A stretch of 64,000 bases of DNA from contig SMMW01000001.1 in the NCBI GenBank assembly GCA_004794655.1, positions 14,103,501-14,167,500 on the forward strand. The letters run 5' to 3'. Position 1 is the first letter of the stretch. Each line of letters starts with the position of its first letter. Made by a program: the position numbers and the translations under genes. Shown here piece by piece: positions 33,860 through 46,332 of the stretch. Below the pieces are notes generated by a model. That model was not told the origin of the DNA. It searched no databases and saw only the letters and a program-made list of their open reading frames with translations. The stretch is from Marisa cornuarietis. Its lineage: Eukaryota > Mollusca > Gastropoda > Architaenioglossa > Ampullariidae.

Positions 33860-35450
33860 TAACATATTACATAAGAGGCCAGCAGGATTTAGAAAAGACC
33901 ATTCAACAGTAGACCATATTTTTACCCTGTTTGCTATGGCCCAACGTTACCTCACACGTTAGAAAAAAATATATGTTGAATTCACTGACTTCAGAAAAGC
34001 TTTTGACCTATTATCCAGAGGAAAATTATGGTATATTCTTGGAAAAGATGGTATTTGAGGAAAGATGCTTGCTGCCATGCAAAGTTTGCATACGGTAGTG
34101 AAAGCCGGGGTTAGGTGTGGCCAGGGTATGACTTAAGGAGGGGGATAAAACCAGTCCTCTTTTTTTTTTCGCTGCTAATAAATGAAGCTGATACCGACAA
34201 GCATGATATCTCTTTCCAAAATAAAAAAGATTTTCATTGTTGTTTGTTTGCTGACGACATAGCTGTGGTGTCAACATCAGCAAGAAATGCAAATGGCTTT
34301 GACTTCTTTGTATACTTAGCGAAATCAAACATTCTTAAAGGAGGATACTTTGCAAGCAATGTGCGATGGTTTTTCCAAGGTACTTCCTCCTGTACTTATC
34401 CACAAGGCTGTCTTTTACAACAGTATTCGAAGACATTATAACAAAAGTCTGTACCACATAAAGCGTTATGGAAACTTGGAGACTTCACACCATCAATCTT
34501 TCTGAAGTTGCTTAACTGCCAAATCAGACTCATTTTATTGTGCGCTTCCGAAGTCTGAAGTATGTATGAGCATCATGAAATCGAGTTGATGCAACTGTTG
34601 TTACTGAAACAGCTACTAAATGTTAGCCCTCCACACCCAGGGATATGGTATATGGTGAAACTGGTCATTTTCCTCTATGTGTACATGCAAAGCCGAGCTG
34701 CATTACATACTAGCTACGCATCATAGAATGGATAGCAACATGTTACCTTACAAAGCATACATAATCCACAATATAAAGCATAAATATACATAATGCTACT
34801 GTTTCTCCACAGCAGTCTTGTTGAGTAAAGAATTGGTACACGATGCTCTTTACAGAAATGAGTTTGAGTTTGGGAAAATCAAGGTGTGGTAAATGTTAAA
34901 TGATTCACCAACTCTACAAAGAAAGATTAGTTGATTGTTTTTCCAAGAACGATCAAGAATCTAGCAGCTAAATATTTACCGTATACAGAGGTCTGAAATT
35001 TGATATTACGCTTGAACCCTTTCATGGCCGTATTCCCAATAGACCCTTACGAGACAAAGACAATCGGATTCGATTCAGGATCAGTGTCTTTGAAATTTAC
35101 ATTCCTAAAAAATAATTCTGCACTCAGACCCCAGTTCTCCTGATACCCCATGTACAGCACTGACCTCGGGGATGAAATACGCTTGATATTCGTGTGCATA
35201 TCACTTAATGATCTGAGGCTAAATTTTTTACCTGAATAAATGTAGAAACACTCATTACAATGTACTTAAGAATCTTTTGACTGATAACCATCGTTTGCAA
35301 AATTTTGCCAAATTCATATAGTGGGACTCAAAGGATGATGGGAAATAAAACAATTGATGTAATATAACTATGTGCGTCTTCTTTTTAATTTTATAAACTT
35401 TGTTTAATTGTTTAATTCTGTTGTAAGGGTCAGTAGCATAAGAATACAGT
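33860..35450 (+). pseudogene. Decayed LINE retrotransposon (reverse transcriptase relic)
   Basis: Broken frames spell successive reverse-transcriptase blocks: AGFRKDHSTVDHIFTL, then VEFTDFRKAFDLLSRGKLWYI, then SPVLFSLLIN-like remnants, then HCCLFADDIAVVSTSA with the catalytic F-ADD at 34247-34258. Many stops and frameshifts intervene. Downstream sequence near 34.95-35.34 kb still resembles the C-terminal end seen in CR1/L2-like mollusc LINEs (a Cys/His-rich stretch, then NLLTDNHRLQNFAKFI near the terminus). The copy is dead. The clade is inferred only from the RT wording. Confidence 0.8.
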
Positions 35451-35523
35451 ATGAATCTTGAGTCTCTCTTTCTTTCTGTGTTTTTTTTTCCAGTACATTC
35501 TTGTTTTACGACAACGGGATTAA

Positions 35524-35675
35524 ATTTATTATATTGATATCAGTATAATGCTGGCAATTGTTATTATATCGATATCAGTATAATACTGGTAATTATTATT
35601 ATATCGATGTCACTATAATGCTATATTATTACATCGATGTCAGTATTATATCGTTCTCAATAGAATGCTAGTAAT
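35524..35675. repeat. Minisatellite, about 44 bp period
   Basis: Three to four imperfect copies of a unit with core TTATATCGATATCAGTATAAT followed by GCTGGTAAT. Each unit holds the palindrome ATCGAT or GATATC. Confidence 0.8.
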
Positions 35676-35830
35676 TGGACATTAATGTAGATGTACGATT
35701 TGTGCAACCCCTTCTCAAAATGCCAATGTTCGAAGGAATCAACACTTTGTCAATTGTCGGTTGTTTCTGTCTCTCTATCTCTCTGTGAAATGGGTTACTG
35801 GCCTACTCACTAAAAGGATTTATAGTTCTC

Positions 35831-35832
<2 letters not shown>

Positions 35833-35893
<61 letters not shown>
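35833..35893. repeat. (TATC)n microsatellite
   Basis: About 15 perfect TATC units. The same motif recurs on the other strand as GATA at 46643. Confidence 0.97.
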
Positions 35894-35895
<2 letters not shown>

Positions 35896-37434
35896 GTGTG
35901 AATATCTGCGCACGTATTTCTCTTTGTTGTTTCCTGTAGACTTTCTGTCAAGTCTAAAGTCTAAAAAGCTCTTTCTGTCCTTGCTCTTGTTCATTCTCTC
36001 AATACCCCTTAAGAGGATGAAAGAATAAAGTAACTTTCATCTCTTGTAACATTTCTCTCATTCCTTCTTTTTTTTTTTTTTTTTTGGTCTCTTTCTCTCT
36101 TTGATCTAGGATGGTTAGACTAAAGCTAGCTGCATCAAGCAACTTTTGAGCACTTGCACAGCTTATGCATCGCAAATTTAAACATTCTCTCTTCCACCCA
36201 CCCATCCACCCACCCCATCGCAAATGTACACGGTCTCTCTTCCAAACATAGTCTCTCTTCCAACGTCCGCAACTCCCCAACATCTCCCCCCCCCGACACA
36301 CACTCACAAAAACAAACAAACAAACGTACTTCCATGAGATTTTAAAAGGCAAGTCACCAACAGCTGCATCAAAAAACACCTACTTAGGGCTTCACTCGTT
36401 TCTGAATGTATTGGCAAGTCATCGTCTTGGCTACCCATTATTCTTAAGTCAAAACAGTGTTTCTGACGTCATCTACGGACTGCCTGCTGGCGAGATAAGA
36501 ATAGCGCGCTATTTTAGTCAGGCGATGGTAACCTAACACATGAATCAAGCTCTCTGCTGAAGTGTCCCGCCGGAAATGACGTCAGCCGCCATCAAAAGGC
36601 TAATCAAGTTCACTTAGTGTCAACCGCCATGGCTTAGTGTTATCGTCGGCGCACCAGAGAAGTTTGAACAAGGTGGATGAGGACAACGGGATGGTTGAGG
36701 TGGCGATGGTAAGGGCGGGGAGGAGGGAAAAGCAGGTTCTTACCTGTTTACAAGTTTCTCCCGTTTACTCGTCAGACAGGTGGTCCCTTCGAAGGACGAG
36801 GAGTTTGGCAGGTTAGGCTAGCTGACTGCGTCGAGGATACTCTTTTGGGAAACTGGAAGACAGCTCATCTCAGAAGGTACTTAAAAACAATGTGACCAGC
36901 CTGGCTCTTGGGTGACGGTTGACAAACTGCCTCCTGGTAATCCAGCTTTACAGAGTTGGTCTAGATGGATGCTGCAATTAAAAAAAAGAGGCTGGGCAAT
37001 TAAGGAATACGCTTTAAAAAAATCTCAAGATCCTCATAATTTGTTCACAGGAAGGTATTTCTTATTATTTCTTTTCTTTCTCCCATGACAAAAGTATCCA
37101 CGCACTTGCTTTTTGCAGCGAAACTACTTCAGTCACTGTCATAGCAAATCAAGTCAGCTGGTGAACTACAGTGGAGACATTGAGTGCTCTTCTTCGATAG
37201 AAACTCCGTTTGAATATGAGTTAATTTAAATGTTTCATATACAAGTCTGGTAAAAGAAAAATATTTAACCGCTGTATTCCGACATCAGACATTCTTATGT
37301 CATACAAAAGAACTTGGATCTAGATAAGCACACTATTACGTACCTACATAATTCATAGTGCAATATTAATACATACATTTATGTGTTTATATAAATAAAT
37401 AGATATATAAGTATGAAAGAGCATCAATACGTAC

Positions 37435-37704
37435 CGAAAGGCGATGTGCTGTTGTCCGTTCATCATAACTGTTTAAGACGTCATCAGGCATGGCCATGGG
37501 AGGCGTTGACGTCAGTGACGACCAATGACGTATCATCTGGTCTCGGTATGGAACTAGTGGGCTCGCCGCATTCTTGGCGAGAAACCCCCGAGAAACGGCG
37601 GTGGGTTCTTTTGCGCATCGATTAACACCGCGGCAGTCCTGGCGCCATGTCGAGATACATGTAGCCTTCGAAACATTGGCGGCTGTGACATGAAGCGCCG
37701 GCAT
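37435..37704 (-). CDS. Possible first coding exon, unidentified
   Basis: An ATG at 37702-37704 opens 90 codons (MPALHVTAANVSKATCIST onward) ending in phase 0 at a good donor, CTTTCG|GTACGT. An in-frame stop lies upstream, fitting a 5' UTR. The sequence is more GC-rich than its surroundings. No downstream partner exon was found, another frame on the same strand is also open, and the protein matches nothing I know. Treat as tentative. Confidence 0.25.
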
Positions 37705-38557
37705 GTGCTGTCGAAAGGGCAGGGGCGTGGTGGCTGTGTTTCTGCATCTCGGATTCCAAACCGCTCGGCTTTAATCTTTCGCTCTCCATTCTTCACTGCC
37801 TCCACATCTGCATCAAGCACCGTCACACGGGCACTGTCTAACCTTTGATCCCTTACCAGTTAACCCTACCCCCTGCTCTCTCTCTTCACCCTCTCTTCCT
37901 CCTCTTGTTCTTCCTCTCTCTCTTGTTGCAGTCAGTTTACACATTTCTAGACTCGAAACATAATATAATGGCAAAGCTGGATGTTTAAAGGCTAACCCGA
38001 GTGCAAAATTGTTTTATAGGACACTAGGGATAGGCACTGGGTGCTGCGTACTATGCCTCCTCTTTCCCTAGACTAAGCAAATAAGGTAAGAACGTCTCTT
38101 CCAAGTGAATTTGCACGATAGGTGTGTCTAGTTTTTAGTTTAAGCGTGTTTAGTTCACGACATAACCAAACAAGTAACTCAAAGAAAAGCTCTGCTGGTG
38201 CAGAAGAGACAATAAAGACATTGCCTCATTCATCGTAAAGGAATAATAGGCCTACGTCCATCACGAGTTTCACCTGTGTTGTAGAAAGAGGCCACGGACC
38301 GTCTTTAACGCATCGTCACAAGAGTATTCTGGCTGTTATGGCAACGCCTTCCATGTTTTTGTTAAAGTTAATCGCGTGTGTTTTTCTGCCCTTTTTTAAT
38401 AAAAAAGACCTCGATTTATTCATATGTTAATCTAGCAACAACCAAGCAACTTTGCAAACACAGCCTTGTGTTTTCTTCGAGCTGGTCTTTAAAGGGGGAT
38501 GGAGGAGTGAGGTGGGATAGGGGCGGAAAGACGGAGGAGAGGTGATTTTCCCGCATC

Positions 38558-38588
38558 ACACACACACACACACACACACACGCGCGCG
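38558..38588. repeat. (CA)n(CG)n microsatellite
   Basis: A CA array of about 12 units running into a short CG run. Confidence 0.9.
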
Positions 38589-39224
38589 GGCGCATGTAGA
38601 TGGGTGAGTAAGTCGAGTGTCCATCGATCAGACGCTGTCCATGTATCATTCATGTCTTGCCCGGGGCCTCAACACAAGGTGCCCTGGCACCTGGGACCGT
38701 CTTGGGGGTTGGGTAGGAGGCGGCGGGGGTGAGTGGGGCCCTAGCTAATTCTTTACATAACGGGCTTGAAGTTCTGCAAGTGGCACAGAAATGCCACGAC
38801 CCGGGGGACTGCTGTACTCTTTATTCCTTTCCTGAAGCTTTTGTTATCTAAGAACAACCAAGGCTGTGCGATATGTCGGCGCTTGTTGCACTGTCCTTTC
38901 TGTTTTTGCACTTTGTTACTTGCCCGTATCGCACTATATCATCTGAGAATGATATGTTACGACATATTGCTATTATTTTGTTAGCTTGCTCTTTCTCAAT
39001 CGTCCACGTCTTCTCTGGCCATCAGGAACTACATTTCGACAGGCGCCGTTCTCTTTCTATTGAGTTTCTCTTTAGTGCATTGCGACCGTCAAGTTTGTTT
39101 ATTTCTCTTCTTGTTCACTAAGACACAAAGGCGGACATCCTGGTTAGTTTGATGTTTATGTTTCTTCTTCTCTGTTCCTCTTTTGCCTGACTTTTTCTCT
39201 CTTTTGATGCTCGTTTTTATTTCT

Positions 39225-39261
<37 letters not shown>

Positions 39262-40327
39262 GGATTCTCTCCCTGTCTTTTGTGTTTGTGTCTACGCTGT
39301 GGAGGATGAATGGCGTGCATACGCAGTGACAATGACAATGGTAATGCTTTATTCATCCTTGCGGAAATTAAACGCCACGAGAAATCGTCATTTCAATACA
39401 GTGTCAATCACACCTTCACTCCACCCTGAGAGAGAGGGAGAGAAAGTAAAACATCGATGCGCGCGCTATATTCCCTCTTTAATCTATAGGTACCCAACAT
39501 ACCCAATAACATAATTGCAATGGTGCACTTGTCTGAACTACAGATCGAATTCACTTATCTTCAAGACAGTACCGATATAGTGCTTGCATGGGCCTGCTGC
39601 AATTGTTTGTTAACGACCCACTGATAATAAATTCTCATACTGATCATTAAGAGGTTTCTACTCACACTAAAGGACCGTCTTAACCGGACACTTATCGAAT
39701 ATGTAACGATGTGCGCAAAGTTTCTGTATGAGCGTTATGTAAACATTTGACCAACATTGTCACACGTTCGACACAGTGACCCTTTAGACGACGCTGCTGA
39801 TGCGGGAGAAAGGAGCAGAGTTTGCGGTATTTCAGTGGCCCAACAACAACAAAATTTGCTAGAACTGCATATGTTCGAAAAATTGTTTTCTACTTCATTC
39901 TTACAAAACCGAGTAACAATTAACCCTCGAAAAACTCTTCATCAGCTTAGTCGTCGCCAGAAGGGGTAGATGGGATGAGAAAACAAGACCGAACAAAAAA
40001 AAAAAACTGCCTCACAGAATAGATTTAAAATTAAAAAGTTTTAAGCTTCTTGTCTAGGTTTCCAGATTTGTTTTTTTCCCGGACCGAGTCGAATAGACAT
40101 GAGCGTGGCATTTTCCTTCTTAGTGGTGTTCCTTAAATATTGACTTTACTCTCACTTCGCCATTGTGCCCCCGTCGAAACGCTGTAACTAAAAGTGGGTT
40201 CTTTGCTAATTCAGCAGCGTGCTGCCTAAAATAACTCGCCAAAACATGCTCCGTTAGTCAAGCGTCGCTATTTATGGGTCTTTCTCGTGGCAGAAAAAAT
40301 AAAATAAACGACCATGATAGACGTATG

Positions 40328-40330
<3 letters not shown>

Positions 40331-40403
<73 letters not shown>
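40331..40403. repeat. (GT)n microsatellite
   Basis: About 36 uninterrupted GT units, the longest dinucleotide array in the window. Confidence 0.97.
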
Positions 40404-40404
<1 letters not shown>

Positions 40405-40590
40405 CCACGTGTGTAAATAAGCATACCTTTACCTGTATGTACACTATGGTTCATACATGCCTGGACGGGAATCAAGCGGACAGACAGCTCACAACGTATT
40501 CGCAATGAGGGAAAACACAATTTGGTAATGATTCAACGATGTAAGAAAGCATTGTGATTGTGAGGCTTCGTGGCCATGTGTCAGATTCTG

Positions 40591-40790
40591 GTAAAGTGGT
40601 TCAGCGGAGCCAGTGCACCTGACTGCCTAGAAGATGCAGTTATGAGGTACGACAACAACGACCGAGGGGTTTGGAACTTCCTCTCCTGGCCGACCGAGGA
40701 GTGAACGAGCTCACGTGAGCTGCCAGCCCCACGTATCTGAGAGATTTAGGAGAGGGTTTCAACCTGTTAGCTATCTAACACGACTGAACT
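40591..40790 (+). mobile_element. SINE-like, tRNA-derived repeat
   Basis: The head GTAAAGTGGTTCAGCGG is followed by CAGTGCACCTGACTGCCTAG, resembling a tRNA D-arm and A box plus anticodon region. A degenerate B-box-like GGGGTTTGGAACTT follows. The body TCTCCTGGCCGACCGAGGAG and GAGCTCACGTGAGCTGCCAG has the look of a conserved SINE central domain, with a near-palindrome. It has no ORF. The family name is unknown to me. Confidence 0.45.
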
Positions 40791-41287
40791 GAAATATAGT
40801 TACAAATTCTGCTAACGATGTCGTAATCTCAAGCGAGAAAGCTATCGGAGCGACACAACACGCGGCTGCAATGTACCGGAGAGATTATTAGCTAGAAGGG
40901 AGGTCTTTTTGAGCCTCCTGTGATGACGTGTCTTTTTTTTTTTTTTGTATTGAGTCGTCTGCCAGCGAGGGCCCATTTATCGGCTGTCACACTTCCTCGA
41001 TCTTTACAATTCAGTGGAGAGAACGTGTAGACGGGGAAAGGTATTTTGCGCACTGTATTGTATTTGACTAGAGCGTAGGTTAGGATGTGTTGAGACAGGG
41101 TGTTCATGAAGCCCAGTTACAGGCTCTTGGGAAATTGCACAATTAAGTCCAGCGGTGAAGATTAAAATGTTTAAAATCTTTAAGGCAGCCTTACACAAAC
41201 AGAAAAAAACATAAACACATATCTATAATTTCAGATACACACGCGAACACACATCACGTACGTACTTATACTCACAAAATAATATTG

Positions 41288-41290
<3 letters not shown>

Positions 41291-41326
<36 letters not shown>
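41291..41326. repeat. (CA)n microsatellite
   Basis: Eighteen uninterrupted CA units. Confidence 0.95.
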
Positions 41327-41329
<3 letters not shown>

Positions 41330-42842
41330 GCAAATCTGGTCAAATCTTTCCTTGGCATTGTCCACCACAACGCGAAACAACACTTCTTTGAAAACTGAAT
41401 CAGCTACGAGTAGAAATGTGATACCCCTTTGCACGCGAGTTCTTGTCATATAACAGTTTATCAAAATCGCATATTGAAATATTTGACAGTATGCTGGTTA
41501 TAAAGAGCTAACTTTCACAGTCTACTGAAAGGAGAAATAAAAAAAATCTTCGAGCTTAGCAGAAATCGGTCAAAATGCTGCAAAGATTCAATCAAAATCA
41601 ATAGAACGATATACAACAGTAAACAACTATTTATCATGTCATTTTTTTAAATGTTAGGTGCCTACTCAACATGTCTGTGTGCGACAATGTACCCACGAAA
41701 GCCGGAGAAAAGGCAGGTTTTAAAGTGCTTTGAATAGTTAAACGGCAGCTTACCTGCAGCAGAAAATATTTCGTGATGTCATACGCTAGCTTTGGCTGAG
41801 TTGGGTTTTTTTTTTTCACTTTTAACGGGCTTTATGACAGAAGACAAAACATGTGCCAGTCTTCCCCCACCTCCCCTCTTTCTATCACAACGGACTCCAC
41901 CCCCACCCCAGGACGGTAATTGTTCTAATCCTGGCTACAAATGCAAGAACAAGGAGTTTGGAAAAAAAAACTCTGGTCATAAAATGCTTCGATTCGAATA
42001 AAATGGCTGATCCTGATATTGATTTCCCATGCGGTGGTGCACTCAGAAGGTGATTTCCACCAAGCTTAAAAGAGAAATAGAACAAGGAATTAGCTTCCGA
42101 GCCTACTGGGAGTGTCTCTGTACTAAAATCTTTAAAAAATTTTAAGTCCTGCTTATTTGTTCAATGCCACAGTCTGTCTAAAGTACTGCGTGCAGCGTGA
42201 TGGTCCAATGCATTGTGTCCAAACTAGGTACCTAACATACGCAGGCAACATTCTAACAGAGGCCTGCACGACTTAAACCATGGTTAGCAACGATCTAACA
42301 TAGGCTAGGGAAGCCACGTCATCTTCCTCCAGATTTCGTGTCCGCTGGAAGGTTAACTCTGGTTCCTGATTAAGATGAATTCATCGATCAACATGCAGAT
42401 ATGTAGCTGAAACAGCAAACATGAACAGTGAAATTACTAACACGATCCTGCGGTACGTCTTCAAACACAAGCATGGCGACCTGACCCTGCCATTGCTTCC
42501 GGGGGTCGCTAGAGGGGCCAAGGTCATCGACCGGCGGGATTGACAGACCTCGAGAAGTCAACTGCTGTAAATCTAATGGCACCGTCTATGAAGCCGACAT
42601 TAACGAAGGAAAATCATGATAATGTATCGACTGACACCTTGTAGTGAAATCGATTCCCTGACGCTGACATGTTAAATCAAGCCCTCAGACCGTAATTATG
42701 CTTTGTTCAAACCCCTTGTTCGAAGTCACATGCTTTTTTTTTCTTGAAGTGTGCTGGTTTCTCCAACTGAGTCCATGACCAATTTGTTAGGACTTAGTAG
42801 CTAGGACCAACAAAAATCTGGTTTCAGGTTCAACCTGCGGGT

Positions 42843-42890
42843 CTAAGAGGCAGGTAGATAAACTAAGAGGCAGGTAGTTAATGCTTTTGT
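42843..42890. repeat. Short tandem duplication
   Basis: TAAGAGGCAGGTAG occurs twice, some 22 bases apart, in a two-copy tandem arrangement. Confidence 0.7.
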
Positions 42891-43019
42891 CTACGTCTAC
42901 AGTTGTATAAATCAGATGGATGGAAGTATAATGAAATACCTATATATGTATCATGCCCCTTTGGAAAGAGAATATGCCTCATGACCATATACTAAGGTTC
43001 CAAATATATCAAAATGTGC

Positions 43020-43142
43020 ATTTGCCTATAGATTGCTGTTGTAGTGCTGTTTTGTATTGTAAATATGCTTGTATCTACCCTATGTCACAATGACCATGAG
43101 TCATTAGCATTAAAGAGCTCATGTCATGTCATGTCATGTCTT
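43020..43142 (+). mobile_element. Probable LINE 3' end with (ATGTC)n tail
   Basis: TTTTGTATTGTAAATATGCTTG, ACAATGACCATGAGTCATTA and GCATTAAAGAGCTC lead directly into about five ATGTC units. A T/G-rich end with a short tandem tail and no poly(A) is typical of many CR1/R1-like elements. No coding part remains. Confidence 0.45.
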
Positions 43143-43491
43143 TCTCTCATCTTGTGTTTCTCTCACTCGATCCTGAACATTTACACCAACGTCGTACTGA
43201 CGCCAATTCTCTTGTCACAGGAAGAAAATCTTCAGTCCTGGTCGATGTTCACTCGAGTATTCAGTTCTTTATCTTGGAACCCATCACACCGACCAGGAAG
43301 CTGAACTCCTTGAAAGAAAACGTGCATATTTTTTGCGACTGGCATTTACTTGCATGTTCCACATTTGGAAGAAAAGAAGTCCACATTTTTCTTGTCAAAG
43401 TTAACATAATTATGGTCGCGTCTAGTAAGACAACAAGAGAAAAAAATACAAGCGTAAGGAAAAAAGACATCAAAAGTAGAACCACGGGCTA

Positions 43492-43839
43492 TTATTTTGG
43501 TGGGAAATTCATTGCTTGCCCTCCTCTGTTGTTCTGATTCTGCGTCGATGTTGGGAAAGGAATCGGTGGAAGTCCTAGAGAAGCCATTGGTTGGCGTGGA
43601 CTGGCTTTTTCGGGGGTTAAGGCCGTGGTCGAAGTCGGTAGCGTGCCAGCAGCGAGTGCTGCGAAGTTCTGTTGCAGTTGCTGCATGCCGGTCTCCAGGC
43701 CGTTGACCCTGGTCTGCGTCTGGCTCAGTTCACGCTGCACGTCACTCAGCTGGCGCTCCAGGCGCCCGATCTTCTTGATGCGATCGTTCAGCTTGTTCTC
43801 CAGATCCCCGACCAACTGCTGCAGCTTCTTGTTCTCGTT
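43492..43839 (-). CDS. Coiled-coil protein, terminal exon
   Basis: The exon is 115 codons to the stop. It opens with NENKKLQQLVGDLENKLNDR and further heptads to GMQQLQQNF, then a low-complexity tail (AALAAGTLPTSTTALTPEK, LGLPPIPFPTSTQNQNN). The acceptor is TTTTCTTCTGCAG. Confidence 0.8.
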   Translation of the reverse strand, partial: NENKKLQQLVGDLENKLNDRIKKIGRLERQLSDVQRELSQTQTRVNGLETGMQQLQQNFAALAAGTLPTSTTALTPEKASPRQPMASLGLPPIPFPTSTQNQNNRGGQAMNFPPK

Positions 43840-46332
43840 CTGCAGAAGAAAAGATAAGATGACCCGTCATTTCTGAGGATGAGAACAATCGAGAGGGAAA
43901 TTTTATAGATAACAAGTATCCTTCTGACGAGAAGTTATAGAGGACAGATGTCAGTCCCAGAGTAGGATAGAGAGAGAGAGAAGTAAAGAAAGCGAATAGG
44001 CAGGATTTTTGGGGAGGGAAGAGATACCACGCACGAGTTGCTAAATAGGAGTAAGAAAATTATGCAAGCACAGAGTAAATGTCTTTTCTGACCCTTCACT
44101 TTTCAACGACTGGAAGTGATGCAGATGTAAAGTGGAATTATATTGGTGCATCAACACATCAAGCACAGCCGACCAAACGTCAGCTGGAGGAAAGAAACTT
44201 TTTGTCTCGTACGTCCATACAAAAGACGTTCTCAAACATGAAACACTGCAGCCGCCATAAATGTAGATTTTACCGGCTTCCACACATCTGGTCCAATCGA
44301 TCAAGCGACGAAGTAAAAAATAAAAGTCTCTACATATATTTTTTATTCCTATTCGTGCATTTCACCTGAATATTTACGACTGTGCGTGTTTAGCAGCCTT
44401 CCGACAACTTAATTAGTAGTGGAACGGATGTGTACTAAGTGTAAAGGAAGATAACTCCAGGGAGTAAGTGAGTATGATTTCACGCCAAGGACGAGTGGAG
44501 GGGGAGCTGAAGGCAAGAGACTAAACTGAAAAGAATACCTCGAGTCGCTCAATTTTATGTCTGTCTGCAGTGGACTGGTTGGTCAGCATCTCCACTTTCT
44601 TCTGCGTGTCCTGCAACTCTTTGTTTCGCGTCTCCAGAGTAACCATGGCCTCCTGAAGCTGTTTGCGCAGCTCTGCAATCTCCTGTCGAGACTGTTCCAG
44701 CTCTTCCTACAGGTGCAAAACACACACACACACACACACAACAAAAAATAGAAACAAAGAGATCCGTTGTTTAATGGATTTCCTTGGAACTTACGGACAT
44801 TTTAACGCTTTCATCTATCGGAGACTCACTCGGAGATTCACCTTTCCTGATAGACTTTCACTCTGCCTTCCACAATAGCTTATACCCCACTGTCTTACGT
44901 GGTAGGTTGGCAAATTCGTTTATGACCAGTATGCTGATGTGCAGATTTTATTGTCTTTGTCTCTGTGAACAAATACCATGGCGGCTCCCTTATCACCCAG
45001 GTATTTTAGAATCTGCTAGTGTGTAATGAAGACAGCAGCACATCTTGTCACTCGTGTTATGTGCCTATCCCATCGACCGTCCATAGCTCCATCCCTAAGT
45101 TAGCATTTTATTGAAGAATGTGAAGCTACCTCATTTATACGCATACACGCATTTGCATACCTTCTGCTGCTTTCGTTTTTCGGAGTCCATCCTCTGCAGT
45201 CCAATGAGGTTCTCGAGTTCCTCCAAGCGTTGCTCCATATCCTCCACCTTCCGCAACAGGCCTTGCACGTCCGGTGCCCGCACTGCATGTTTCCACACAG
45301 TCTGTGCACACACCACAACACAGCTCGAAATATCGCCCCCGTTTTTAAACAATTAAAATTCTGACCAAATCTGCTAGCAGGATTTCTTTAAGACAATTCT
45401 TTGACACTAAAATATGTTTTTCACGTTGTTTGTATCTGTCCTATACTGTTACTGCTGTCGAATGCACAGGCTTTGGCAATAAAGCTGATTTGATTTGGTT
45501 CCTTTATTTAATTTCTCTCTTTCTTTTTCTTTCCTTCATTTCTTCTTTCTTTCATTCTTTCTTTCTTTCTTTCATTCTTTCTTTCTTTCTTTCTTTTCCT
45601 CCTCACTTTTTTCTCATTTTATGTCTTTTTCACTGTTCTTTTTTTGAGTGTTTTCTGTGTCGATATATCGTTTTTTTCATAGGTCACAATAATGCTCAGT
45701 AAATATTGCAGAGCTGCATGTTTTTCTGAAGAGAATGCATGACCAGCAGGGTAGAGAAGAAATGAAGGGAAACCATCGCTAATGGCGCTCAGACAAGAAA
45801 ATCAATTTTAAAAGTCAAAGTAACAATTTTCTCCCACGCTGTAAGCTGGGGCTTCGAGATGTCTTAATGTCTCATGTGTCTTACAGACCTCATCACACCG
45901 ATCCAGTCTTTAAAAAGAAAAAAAAGTTGAAAGGAAAGCACAGAAAAATTCCTCAAAATTAAAAGTGTGACAAAGCCTTCGAATGCGTTTACAAACTAAT
46001 TACAATCATAAAATAATGTTGTCCAAAATAGTTTCTCCTCTCTCCTCTGTCTGACTGACTGCCTGTCTCTCCATACTATACTCTCAGAAAGTAAAATATG
46101 CAGAAAGGTGTGTGTCATCATGTGATTGATACATACAGAAATACCCCCTCCTCCATCCTCTCCCATAATCCCCTACCTTTACATCTGTGTCCTCGCTGTC
46201 GCTGTCCAAGGCCCGCCGCTTGGGCTGCTGGCCACGTGACTTGTTGGTCGTGGTGGGGTTATGGTTCATGGCTTTGGGGTTAGTTTCATCAGCGGAAGAC
46301 CGGCGGGTGATGTCAGGTAGTCCTTGCAGCAT
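43492..46332 (-). CDS. Coiled-coil protein, 270 aa from the candidate start
   Basis: The exons are 46177-46332 (extending to an acceptor at 46346-46347), 45161-45301, 44539-44706 and 43492-43839. All internal junctions are phase 0 GT-AG, giving 270 codons from the ATG at 46330-46332. The N-terminal 52 residues are polar with a basic patch followed by an acidic one (KRRALDSDSEDTD), which may be a nuclear-localisation and CK2-type motif (inference). Heptad-rich coiled coils follow (VEDMEQRLEELENLI, EELEQSRQEIAELRKQLQEA, IGRLERQLSDVQREL), and the tail is Pro/Asn/Gln-rich. It is likely a scaffold or dimerisation protein. I do not recognise the family. Known coiled-coil-tailed proteins (kinesins, MORC, lamins) share only general pattern. 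Confidence 0.75.
44539..44706 (-). CDS. Coiled-coil protein, third exon
   Basis: The exon is 56 codons, phase 0 at both ends, acceptor CCTGTAG. It is continuous heptad sequence from EELEQSRQEIAELRKQLQEA to ADRHKIERLE. A short CA microsatellite lies just upstream of the acceptor (44721-44740). Confidence 0.75.
45161..45301 (-). CDS. Coiled-coil protein, second exon
   Basis: The exon is 47 codons, phase 0 at both ends. It starts TVWKHAVRAPDVQGLLRK, then has clear heptads (MEQRLEELENLIGLQRM), and ends SEKRKQQK before GTATGC. Confidence 0.75.
45395..45605. repeat. LINE-type 3' tail fragment next to a TTTC-rich array
   Basis: A segment ending GGCAATAAAGCTGATTTGAT resembles the 3' end of RTE/CR1-like retroposons. 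It is followed by a pyrimidine-rich (TTTC)n tract at about 45538-45598. No coding remnant was seen. Confidence 0.4.

Larger units (their letters stand above)
35894..43019. other. Largely gene-free tract
   Basis: Apart from the tentative exon at 37435-37704, the SINE-like unit at 40.6 kb and simple repeats, no gene is supported. Short well-bounded open frames near 36.65-36.81 kb and 42.42-42.56 kb could be exons, but neither strand nor partner exons could be decided. Confidence 0.4.

Noticed and set aside
40591..40790. tRNA gene
   Set aside because: Only the D-arm-like part is good; no cloverleaf closes, and the body looks like a SINE domain.
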